8,576 nucleotides of DNA. It comes from Burkholderiales bacterium (GTDB lineage Bacteria > Pseudomonadota > Gammaproteobacteria > Burkholderiales > SG8-39). The stretch covers positions 1 through 8,576 of the forward strand of contig CAKKSJ010000318.1 in assembly GCA_919902965.1 (NCBI GenBank), written 5' to 3'. The notes beneath the pieces were generated by a model. It saw only the letters and a list, made by a program, of their open reading frames with translations, searched no databases and was not told the origin of the DNA. Made by a program: the position numbers and the translations under genes. The stretch's first letter is position 1. The number at the start of each line of letters is the position of its first letter. Positions 1 to 4,978 of this stretch are shown here, in pieces.

Positions 1-10
1 GAACTTGCAG

Positions 11-26
11 ATCGACTAAAGTCGAT
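11..26 (-). terminator. Short hairpin at the porin stop codon, possible weak terminator
   Basis: ATCGAC and GTCGAT form a perfect 6-bp inverted repeat around the loop TAAA, and the stem touches the porin stop codon (26-28). On the minus strand it lies just where transcription of the porin gene would end. The following minus-strand bases (CTGCAAGTTC) contain no T-run, and the window ends here. It could be part of a longer 3' structure outside the window, or chance. Confidence 0.25.
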
Positions 27-1069
27 TAGAACGAGTGCTTCAGGCCGAATTGGAAGCCCGAGGGATCGTAGCCTGCGGCAATAGCAACACCGGTAAATAG
101 TGAAAGCGCAGCGGCCGCGTCGTTGTCCATTTTGGCGTACGTCGCATACACGGTGGTACGCTTGGACATCGGGTGCTCGTAACCAAGCGCGACTAGCTTG
201 GAATCCGCGGAAGCAACAGCTTTGTTGTTCAGACGGCTGTATTCAGCTTTTATAATGTCTTTGCCGAATACGGGCATCACGGCACCGATGTACCAGCTGC
301 GAAGATCGGTCGCGCCGCCGTCCAACTTGGAGCTGTTCCAGCCAGCAACGGCTTTCACAACCTTGAAGTCATACGAGCCGTTGACATGGTTACGCTTCAT
401 GTTGACGTCAGGACCCGAGGTGATCAGCTGCTTGTCGTAACCATAGCGCAGCGCCAGTGGGCCATTGGCGTAGGTTGCGCCCAGGCCAGCCGAAGTACCG
501 ACCTTCTTCGTCGCGGCGGTAGTGCCTTCCTGGCCCTGGTAGGCGGCGCCGGCTTCACCCATGCCGTACATCGCTGAAAAACTGAAGCCATTCATCTTGA
601 CGGAATCATAGCGAATCGAGTTGCTCATCCGCGTGTCGCCCGCTTCCATGCCGTAGTTGCTGCCGATGCCAGCGGTGTAGAAGATGTCGTTCGCGGCGCG
701 CGCGCTAAACCACGGGGTGTATTGGCTACCCAGGTTTACGGTACCCCAGCTATTGCTCGAGAGACCGACGGTCGACGTACGACCCCAGAATAAGCCACCC
801 GCTGGCGAACTGCCGTTATCCGGACCTGGTTGCGTTTCCAGGTGGAAATTGGCTTTCATGCCGTTGCCCAGATCTTCCGAGCCTTTGAAGAACAGACGGT
901 TGGTGGTGTTGCCGCTGGGAACCATGCGGGTCAGGTTGCCAGTTGCGTCGCTGTACTTGGCGCTTTCAATTGCGACGTCGACGACGCCGCCCACAGTCAC
1001 TTGCGACTGGGCGAAAACCGGCGCCGACATTGCGCTGGCAACAGCCAGAACGAGTAGTTTCTTTTGCAT
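26..1069 (-). CDS. Outer-membrane porin, betaproteobacterial trimeric type
   Basis: This gene encodes a general diffusion porin of 347 residues, the usual length for the 16-stranded beta-barrel porins of betaproteobacteria. It should form water-filled trimers in the outer membrane that let small hydrophilic solutes pass. Residues 1-20 are a signal peptide (MQKKLLVLAVASAMSAPVFA) with an AXA-type cleavage site before QSQVTVGG, the typical mature start. Alternating polar and hydrophobic strands follow, with the family-like segment WGRTSTVGLSSNSWGTVNLG, and the protein ends in phenylalanine (GLKHSF), the signal for the BAM insertion machinery. I chose the start at 1069 because the frame open upstream to 1261 would bury the signal peptide at residue 65. 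AAGGAG at 1080-1085 sits 10 bases before this ATG. The gene is transcribed away from coq7 and looks monocistronic. Pore selectivity cannot be read from sequence. Confidence 0.93.
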   Translation of the reverse strand: MQKKLLVLAVASAMSAPVFAQSQVTVGGVVDVAIESAKYSDATGNLTRMVPSGNTTNRLFFKGSEDLGNGMKANFHLETQPGPDNGSSPAGGLFWGRTSTVGLSSNSWGTVNLGSQYTPWFSARAANDIFYTAGIGSNYGMEAGDTRMSNSIRYDSVKMNGFSFSAMYGMGEAGAAYQGQEGTTAATKKVGTSAGLGATYANGPLALRYGYDKQLITSGPDVNMKRNHVNGSYDFKVVKAVAGWNSSKLDGGATDLRSWYIGAVMPVFGKDIIKAEYSRLNNKAVASADSKLVALGYEHPMSKRTTVYATYAKMDNDAAAALSLFTGVAIAAGYDPSGFQFGLKHSF

Positions 1070-1174
1070 AGCGTGTAATCTCCTTGAAGTTTGAATAGAG
1101 CTGGCAGCAATGACGCCACGTGGTTTGCCACTGTTGCCGCACTTTTCCGCTCCCCCCAATCGGGAGTTGCTGCA

Positions 1175-1238
1175 CGCATTTTCACTCAATTCCGCAGCTG
1201 TGCAAGGCTTTATCTGCGAATTGGCGCTAGAAAATGCG
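1175..1238 (-). promoter_or_regulatory. Nested inverted repeat in the porin leader
   Basis: CGCATTTTC (1175-1183) and GAAAATGCG (1230-1238) are perfect 9-base complements. Inside them AATTCCGCAG (1188-1197) pairs with CTGCGAATT (1214-1222) with a single bulged C, leaving a 16-base loop. In RNA this is an 18-pair, two-helix stem-loop about 106 bases before the porin ATG. There is no T-run, so it is not an intrinsic terminator. It could be a stabilising or regulatory 5' leader structure, or two operator dyads in DNA. I found no confident promoter here, so whether it is transcribed is unknown. Confidence 0.45.
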
Positions 1239-1364
1239 AAATTGTTGTATTTGTGCCACAAGTCTCCTCTTTTACCTTAGCTTGACGATGGAGCTAACTG
1301 ATTTTGGACAGTTTTTACCCGGCATAAGTCGAAGCCGCAACGATAAGCTACAATGGAAACTGAG

Positions 1365-1994
1365 ATGCTCAACAAAATCGACAAACTGATCGTCGAATTC
1401 GACAAGGCCTTGCGCACGCTCGCGGCCACGCCGACCTCCGCGCGCCCCACGCCTGGCGCGGCGCTCCCCGAGGCCGAGCTTTCCGATGAGGAAAAGCGCC
1501 ATGCGGCCGCGCTGATGCGGGTCAACCACTGCGGCGAGGTCTGCGCCCAGGCGCTCTACCAGGGGCAGGCGCTGTCCTGCGAGGAAGCGAGCGTGACGCA
1601 GGCGCTTGCATTGGCGGCGCGCGAGGAAACCGAGCATCTCGCCTGGGCCGAAGGGCGGGTACACGAATTGGGCGGCCGCCTGAGCCTGCTCAATCCGCTC
1701 TGGTACGCTGGCGCGCTGGCCCTGGGTTACGCCGCGGGCAAGTTCGGCACGCGCTGGAACCTGGGCTTTCTCGCCGAAACCGAGCGCCAGGTCGAGGCGC
1801 ATCTCGAAGGCCACCTGGAGCGCCTCGCACCGCAGGACGCGAAAACCCGCGCCATCGTGGTGCAAATGAAACAGGACGAAAGCGCGCACGCGCGCACTGC
1901 CTATGCCCTGGGCGCGGCCGAACTGCCGGAGCCGGTTAAGCGCGCGATGCGCGCGTCAGCGCGCGTAATGACGCAGGTTTCTTACTGGGTTTGA
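1365..1994 (+). CDS. coq7: Coq7-type diiron demethoxyubiquinone hydroxylase
   Basis: Coq7 catalyses the C6-hydroxylation that converts demethoxyubiquinol to demethylubiquinol late in ubiquinone synthesis, at the cytoplasmic membrane. The product has 209 residues, normal for the bacterial family. It is a ferritin-like helical protein, and the family's diiron ligands are visible: E58 in NHCGE, E88 and H91 in EETEH, E140 in the LAETE helix, and E172 and H175 in DESAH. Residues about 110-125 (PLWYAGALALGYAAGKFG) form the hydrophobic patch thought to reach into the membrane. Two in-frame ATGs are possible. I prefer 1365 (MLNKIDKLIVEFDKALRTL) because family members start this way and GGA at 1355-1357 is a weak ribosome site before it; the ATG at 1353 has none. 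TACAAT at 1349-1354 resembles a -10 box without a matching -35. The gene converges on the OsmC gene 35 bases away. Confidence 0.95.
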   Translation: MLNKIDKLIVEFDKALRTLAATPTSARPTPGAALPEAELSDEEKRHAAALMRVNHCGEVCAQALYQGQALSCEEASVTQALALAAREETEHLAWAEGRVHELGGRLSLLNPLWYAGALALGYAAGKFGTRWNLGFLAETERQVEAHLEGHLERLAPQDAKTRAIVVQMKQDESAHARTAYALGAAELPEPVKRAMRASARVMTQVSYWV

Positions 1995-2029
1995 ATCAGG
2001 GCTCGTTGCGGAAACGCCGTAGCGGCTGC

Positions 2030-2449
2030 TCACTCCGCCATGATCTCGTAGTCGTGCGTGATCTGCGCGGTTTTGCCGAGCATGATCGAAGCCGAGCAGT
2101 ATTTCTGGTGCGAAAGCTTGATCGCGGATTCCACCATCGAGGTTTTCAGGTTTTTGCCGCGCAACACGAAATGCATGTGGATGCGGGTGAATATCTTCGG
2201 GTCGGTTTCGGCGCGCTCGGCTTTCAGTTCCACGCTGCAGCCGCTGATCTCCTGACCGCTTTTTTTCAGAATGACGACCACATCGTAGGCGCTGCAGCCG
2301 CCGGTACCGAGCAATACCATTTCCATAGGCCTAGGGCCGAGGTTGCGCCCCCCGCCTTCGGGCGCGCCGTCCATTACCAGCGCATGGCCGCTTTCGGTCT
2401 CGGCGACGAAACTCACGCCGTCTATCCATTTCACTTTGCATTCCATCAT
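2030..2449 (-). CDS. OsmC family protein, YhfA-like
   Basis: This 139-residue protein belongs to the OsmC/Ohr superfamily of cysteine-dependent peroxidases. It most resembles E. coli YhfA (about 134 residues) in the segments VKW(I/V)(D/E)G near the N-terminus, SPMEMVL-like RPMEMVLLGTGGCSA, and KYCSA near the C-terminus. The two cysteines that define the superfamily active site are present, C52 (GGCS) and C118 (KYCS), in the order expected. By homology it may reduce organic hydroperoxides in the cytoplasm, but YhfA-type members have no well-established physiological substrate, so I call only the family. The first two codons are both ATG; GGAG at 2455-2458 stands 5 bases from the first and 8 from the second, so translation may begin at either. 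The gene runs convergently toward coq7 and away from rplM. Confidence 0.9.
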   Translation of the reverse strand: MMECKVKWIDGVSFVAETESGHALVMDGAPEGGGRNLGPRPMEMVLLGTGGCSAYDVVVILKKSGQEISGCSVELKAERAETDPKIFTRIHMHFVLRGKNLKTSMVESAIKLSHQKYCSASIMLGKTAQITHDYEIMAE

Positions 2450-2534
2450 CTGCGCTCCAACTCTCCTTACTGAATAAAAGACTGCCCCTCGCCGCCGCCA
2501 GTGACTTCATGCCAGCCTGGATGCATGTGATCGC

Positions 2535-2560
2535 CGCTCGCCAAACGAGCGCGCATTGTA
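2535..2560 (-). promoter_or_regulatory. Possible -10 box and start-site dyad for the OsmC gene
   Basis: Read on the minus strand, TACAAT lies at 2560-2555 and is a five-of-six match to a sigma-70 -10 box, about 105 bases before the OsmC start. No good -35 sits at the right distance. Just downstream, where transcription would start, CGCTCG (2535-2540) and CGAGCG (2546-2551) form a perfect 6-bp dyad around CCAAA. A dyad over the start site is where a repressor could bind, and it would also be a hairpin at the RNA 5' end. Both roles are inferred. Confidence 0.3.
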
Positions 2561-2640
2561 GCCCGCTCAATGTGACGATTAATAGCACGTATTGGTGCAG
2601 CGCAATATCAGCGTCTGAGCCCTACCCTACGCCCCGCTAC

Positions 2641-2766
2641 GCTGACATTATCTTCGAAACGAATAATGTTTATATTGTATACAGATTATGTTATTTTTCA
2701 ATTAGATAACAATTTTGCCTATTGCGGCCAGGTTTGGAAAATTTCTCATCTAATTTTGATGAAAAA
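2641..2766. promoter_or_regulatory. AT-rich intergenic island with several dyads
   Basis: This stretch of the 556-base gap between the OsmC gene and rplM is far more AT-rich than the surrounding genes: 2661-2716 holds only 9 G or C in 56 bases. It contains three dyads. ACATTAT (2645-2651) and ATAATGT (2663-2669) are separated by 11 bases. TGTTAT (2689-2694) and ATAACA (2706-2711) are also separated by 11. TTTCTCATC (2742-2750) and GATGAAAAA (2758-2766) match at 8 of 9 positions around a 7-base spacer and lie just upstream of the putative small-RNA promoter. No protein frame here looks real. It is best read as a control region; the proteins that bind are unknown. Confidence 0.45.
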
Positions 2767-2770
2767 AATC

Positions 2771-2800
2771 TTGCGCCGCAGCAAAGCTTTGCTGTATAGT
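2771..2800 (+). promoter_or_regulatory. Putative sigma-70 promoter of the small RNA, with palindromic spacer
   Basis: TATAGT at 2795-2800 is a five-of-six -10 box. TTGCGC at 2771-2776 is a weak -35, 18 bases upstream. Transcription would begin around 2806-2807, exactly at the first base of a long hairpin. The spacer is almost wholly occupied by a perfect 16-bp palindrome, CAGCAAAGCTTTGCTG (2779-2794). With such a poor -35 and a dyad between the boxes, the promoter may depend on a regulator that binds there, or be blocked by one. The region just upstream is A/T-rich and could act as an UP element. Confidence 0.55.
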
Positions 2801-2806
2801 GAAATC

Positions 2807-2913
2807 AAGCTTGAGCATTGATGGAACACTTCGATTCAGTGCTGAAGCTTGTCTCCTCCACCCTCCTCCTTTTGGTGGATTCAGCGCAGCTCCACGGAGT
2901 TGCGCTTTTTTTT
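2807..2913 (+). ncRNA. Candidate small RNA with three hairpins and an anti-Shine-Dalgarno loop
   Basis: About 107 bases between a promoter-like sequence and a strong intrinsic terminator have the layout of an independent small-RNA gene. Hairpin 1 (2806-2851) pairs 15 of 16 positions: CAAGCTT with AAGCTTG, one G-G mismatch, then AGCATTGA with TCAGTGCT, including one G-U pair. Hairpin 2 (2857-2879) is TCCACC paired with GGTGGA around the 11-base loop CTCCTCCTTTT. Hairpin 3 (2883-2906) is the terminator stem. Only 5 and 3 bases separate the hairpins. The loop contains CCUCCUUU, the word found in the anti-Shine-Dalgarno tail of 16S rRNA, so it could pair with ribosome-binding sites of many mRNAs. 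Small RNAs with CU-rich anti-SD loops are known in other proteobacteria, but I recognise no named family here. An alternative is a leader that controls read-through into rplM. Confidence 0.6.
2883..2913 (+). terminator. Intrinsic terminator upstream of rplM
   Basis: AGCGCAGCTC (2883-2892) pairs with GAGTTGCGCT (2897-2906) over 10 positions, with one G-U pair, around the loop CACG. The last stem base begins a run of eight T (2906-2913). This is a strong plus-strand terminator. No protein gene precedes it on this strand for more than 880 bases, so it must end another transcript, which is the main argument for the small RNA. It lies about 32 bases before the rplM -35 box. Confidence 0.88.
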
Positions 2914-2945
2914 GCTCGCGGCCTAGCGCCAGGCGCAGTGTTGGT

Positions 2946-2974
2946 TTGACTTGGGTGCGTCGCTGGCATACAAT
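2946..2974 (+). promoter_or_regulatory. Sigma-70 promoter of rplM-rpsI
   Basis: TTGACT (2946-2951) and TACAAT (2969-2974) each match the consensus at five of six positions, and the spacer is exactly 17 bases. Transcription should begin near 2980-2982, giving a leader of only about 25 bases before the rplM ATG. The 11-bp dyad GCGCC-A-GGCGC (2926-2936) lies just upstream of the -35 box. This promoter is independent of the transcript that ends at 2913. Confidence 0.85.
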
Positions 2975-3005
2975 CGCCCCCTTTTCCGCAAAGCCCATTT
3001 TCTCC

Positions 3006-3434
3006 ATGAAAACATTTTCCGCCAAGCCGCATGAAGTCAAACGCGACTGGTTTGTGATCGACGCCGCCGACAAGGTGCTCGGACGTGTTGCCACCGAGGT
3101 TGCCCGGCGTCTGCGCGGCAAACACAAGGTTATTTACACGCCGCACGTGGATACCGGTGATTTCATTGTTGTCGTGAATGCGGCCAAACTGCGTGTCACG
3201 GGAGCAAAGGACACGGACAAAACCTATTATCGCCACAGCGGTTATCCGGGCGGCATTTCCCAGACCAGCTTTGGAAAGATGCAGGCGCGTTTCCCCGGAC
3301 GGGCCCTGGAGAAAGCGGTGAAAGGCATGTTGCCCAAGGGACCCCTAGGCTATGCCATGTTCAAGAAACTCAAGGTGTACGCCGATGGCGAGCATCCGCA
3401 CCTTGCACAGCAACCTAAAGCGCTGGAGATCTAA
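3006..3434 (+). CDS. rplM: 50S ribosomal protein L13
   Basis: L13 is an early-assembly protein of the large ribosomal subunit that binds 23S rRNA. The 142-residue product equals the E. coli protein in length and keeps its landmarks: the start MKTFSAKPHEVKRDW, DKVLGRVATEVARRLRGKHK (21-40), YTPHVDTGDF (about 44-53), the YYRHSGYPGG segment, and KGMLPKGPLGYAMFKKLKVYAG-like C-terminal sequence ending in HLAQQPKALEI. I chose the ATG at 3006 because the frame is open far upstream but the promoter at 2946-2974 excludes earlier starts. No Shine-Dalgarno sequence precedes it: the leader is pyrimidine-rich. Bases 2982-2998 of the leader are nearly repeated inside the gene at 3015-3032. rpsI follows after three bases, the common rplM-rpsI pair. 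Confidence 0.98.
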   Translation: MKTFSAKPHEVKRDWFVIDAADKVLGRVATEVARRLRGKHKVIYTPHVDTGDFIVVVNAAKLRVTGAKDTDKTYYRHSGYPGGISQTSFGKMQARFPGRALEKAVKGMLPKGPLGYAMFKKLKVYADGEHPHLAQQPKALEI

Positions 3435-3437
3435 TCG

Positions 3438-3833
3438 ATGGCTGAGATCAGTTACAACTATGGCACGGGACGTCGCAAGACTTCGGTGGCGCGCGTGTTC
3501 ATCAAGCCCGGCAAGGGCAAGTTCGTCGTCAACGACAAGGCGCTGGACGAATATTTCGCCCGCGAAACCGGCCGCATGGTGGTGCGCCAGCCGCTGGTGC
3601 TGACCGACCATCTGAATACTTTCGATATCAAGGTGAATGTGGATGGCGGCGGCGAGTCCGGGCAGGCCGGTGCCGTGCGCCACGGCCTTACCCGCGCGCT
3701 GATTGAATACGATCCCGCGCTCAAACCCGCGCTGTCCAAGGCCGGGCTGGTGACGCGGGATGCGCGCGAAGTCGAGCGCAAAAAAGTGGGCTTGCACAAG
3801 GCGCGGCGTGCAAAGCAGTTCTCTAAGCGGTAA
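3438..3833 (+). CDS. rpsI: 30S ribosomal protein S9
   Basis: S9 is a protein of the small-subunit head whose extended C-terminal tail reaches toward the P-site tRNA. The 131-residue product is of normal length (130 in E. coli). It shows the conserved GTGRRKTSVARVF (9-21), the GGGESGQAGAVRHGLTRAL region (about 70-88), LVTRDAREVERKK near the C-terminus, and the invariant basic ending FSKR. The start lies 3 bases after the rplM stop, with GGAG at 3425-3428 inside the end of rplM and 9 bases before the ATG, so the two genes are translated from one message. A strong terminator follows 22 bases after the stop. Confidence 0.98.
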   Translation: MAEISYNYGTGRRKTSVARVFIKPGKGKFVVNDKALDEYFARETGRMVVRQPLVLTDHLNTFDIKVNVDGGGESGQAGAVRHGLTRALIEYDPALKPALSKAGLVTRDAREVERKKVGLHKARRAKQFSKR

Positions 3834-3855
3834 TCCTGGCCCCAGGAAACACTCC

Positions 3856-3887
3856 AAAGCCGCCCTCCGAGGCGGCTTTTGTTTTTT
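3856..3887 (+). terminator. Intrinsic terminator of rplM-rpsI
   Basis: AAAGCCGCC (3856-3864) and GGCGGCTTT (3871-3879) form a perfect 9-bp stem around the loop CTCCGA, followed by TTTTGTTTTTT. It closes the ribosomal-protein operon and separates it from argC. Confidence 0.95.
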
Positions 3888-3914
3888 GCGGACGCGTTCA
3901 TCGGCTGTTAGACT
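3886..3914 (+). promoter_or_regulatory. Probable sigma-70 promoter of argC
   Basis: TTGCGG (3886-3891) and TAGACT (3909-3914) are spaced by 17 bases. TG at 3906-3907 gives an extended -10 (TGTTAGACT). Each hexamer alone is only a moderate match, but the spacing and extended element make the pair plausible. The -35 overlaps the end of the preceding T-run. Transcription would begin near 3921, about 20 bases before argC. Confidence 0.5.
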
Positions 3915-3941
3915 GAATCTGCAATAGCTACGGAGCCGGAA

Positions 3942-4970
3942 ATGATCAAAATAGGCGTGGTTGGAGGCACTGGCTATACCGGTGTCGAGTTGCTGCGGAT
4001 ACTGGCGCAGCACCCGCAGGCTGAACTGCGCGCCATCACCTCGCGAAAGGAAACGGGGATGGCGGTAAGCGAATTGTTCCCCAGTTTGCGCGGCCACGTC
4101 GATCTGGCGTTTTCCGATCCTGCGGCGTCGTCGCTGGACCAATGCGACCTCGTGTTTTTCGCCACCCCGCATGGTGTCGCCATGAACGACGCCAGACGGC
4201 TGGTCGACGCGGGCGTGCGGCTTATCGATATCTCCGCCGATTTCCGCATTCAGGACGTGGCCGAATGGGAGAAATGGTACAAGGTGAAGCACGCCTGTCC
4301 GGAACTCATCGCCGAGGCGGTCTACGGCCTGCCCGAAGTCAATCGCGAGCTGGTCCGCAAGGCGCGCATCGTTGCCAATCCGGGCTGCTATCCGACCGCG
4401 GTGCAGCTCGGCTTTTTGCCTCTGCTCGAGGCGCGCGCGATCGATGCCGCACATCTGATCGCCGACGCGAAATCAGGCGTGAGCGGCGCCGGGCGCAAAG
4501 CGGAGACGCATATTCTTTTTTCCGAGGCGTCGGACAATTTCAAGGCTTACGGCGTGGCCGGGCATCGTCATGGTGTGGAAATCGTCAAGAGCCTGAGGCA
4601 AATCACCGGCAGCGAGATCGGTCTGACGTTCGTGCCGCATCTGACGCCGATGATACGCGGCATCCACGCCACGCTGTATGCACGCATTACGCGCGAATGC
4701 GATTTCCAGAAGCTGTACGAGGAGCGCTATGCGCAGGAGCCGTTTGTCGATGTGCTGCCGCCGGGCAGTCACCCCGACACGCGTTCAGTGCGCGCCGCCA
4801 ACACCTGCCGCATCGCCTTGCACCGGCCCCAGGGCGGAGACACCCTGGTCGTGCTCTCGGTCATCGATAATCTGGTGAAAGGCGCTTCGGGCCAGGCGGT
4901 GCAGAACATGAACCTCATGTTCGGCCTGGACGAATCGCTGGGCCTGGGCCACGTGCCGGTTCTCCCCTAG
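3942..4970 (+). CDS. argC: N-acetyl-gamma-glutamyl-phosphate reductase
   Basis: ArgC catalyses the NADPH-dependent reduction of N-acetylglutamyl phosphate to N-acetylglutamate semialdehyde, the third step of arginine (ornithine) synthesis, in the cytoplasm. The product has 342 residues, typical of the long (type 1) form. The N-terminal dinucleotide fold shows GVVGGTGYTG (5-14). The catalytic cysteine is C149 in NPGCYPT. KSGVSGAGRK (177-186), the histidines in GHRHG (207-211) and VPHLTPMIRGIHAT (231-244) are the family's substrate-binding and catalytic segments. GGAG at 3932-3935 lies 6 bases before the ATG. The next gene starts 8 bases after the stop, so transcription probably continues into it, although the products are not functionally related in an obvious way. 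Confidence 0.97.
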   Translation: MIKIGVVGGTGYTGVELLRILAQHPQAELRAITSRKETGMAVSELFPSLRGHVDLAFSDPAASSLDQCDLVFFATPHGVAMNDARRLVDAGVRLIDISADFRIQDVAEWEKWYKVKHACPELIAEAVYGLPEVNRELVRKARIVANPGCYPTAVQLGFLPLLEARAIDAAHLIADAKSGVSGAGRKAETHILFSEASDNFKAYGVAGHRHGVEIVKSLRQITGSEIGLTFVPHLTPMIRGIHATLYARITRECDFQKLYEERYAQEPFVDVLPPGSHPDTRSVRAANTCRIALHRPQGGDTLVVLSVIDNLVKGASGQAVQNMNLMFGLDESLGLGHVPVLP

Positions 4971-4978
4971 GTATATCG

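Noticed and set aside
1240..1260. Sigma-54-like TGGCAC on the minus strand upstream of the porin
   Set aside because: The -12 element (TTGC-type) is missing at the required spacing: the bases there read CAACA.
1070..1261. N-terminal extension of the porin frame, starting at a TTG at 1261
   Set aside because: It would place a clear signal peptide at residue 65. The ATG at 1069 has AAGGAG in front of it and a mature N-terminus typical of the family.
1272..1889. 205-codon frame antisense to coq7
   Set aside because: The plus strand encodes an intact Coq7 with all metal ligands. The antisense frame is a by-product of GC-rich codon usage and resembles no family.
2676..2684. TGTATACAG resembling half of a LexA box
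   Set aside because: The spacing does not fit CTGT-N8-ACAG. The match is only a short palindrome in AT-rich DNA.
2821..2949. 42-codon frame from ATG 2821 (MEHFDSVLKLVSSTLLLL...)
   Set aside because: It has no ribosome site, its ATG lies in the apical part of hairpin 1, and it runs through a strong terminator. A leader peptide is not excluded but the RNA structures explain the sequence better.
2799..3005. Upstream extension of the rplM frame
   Set aside because: L13 proteins begin at MKTFSAKP, and a consensus-like promoter at 2946-2974 and a terminator at 2883-2913 lie inside the extension.
3345..4454. 369-codon frame antisense to rplM, rpsI and argC
   Set aside because: It crosses three genes and a strong terminator, and its arginine/histidine-rich sequence is typical of shadow frames in GC-rich DNA.
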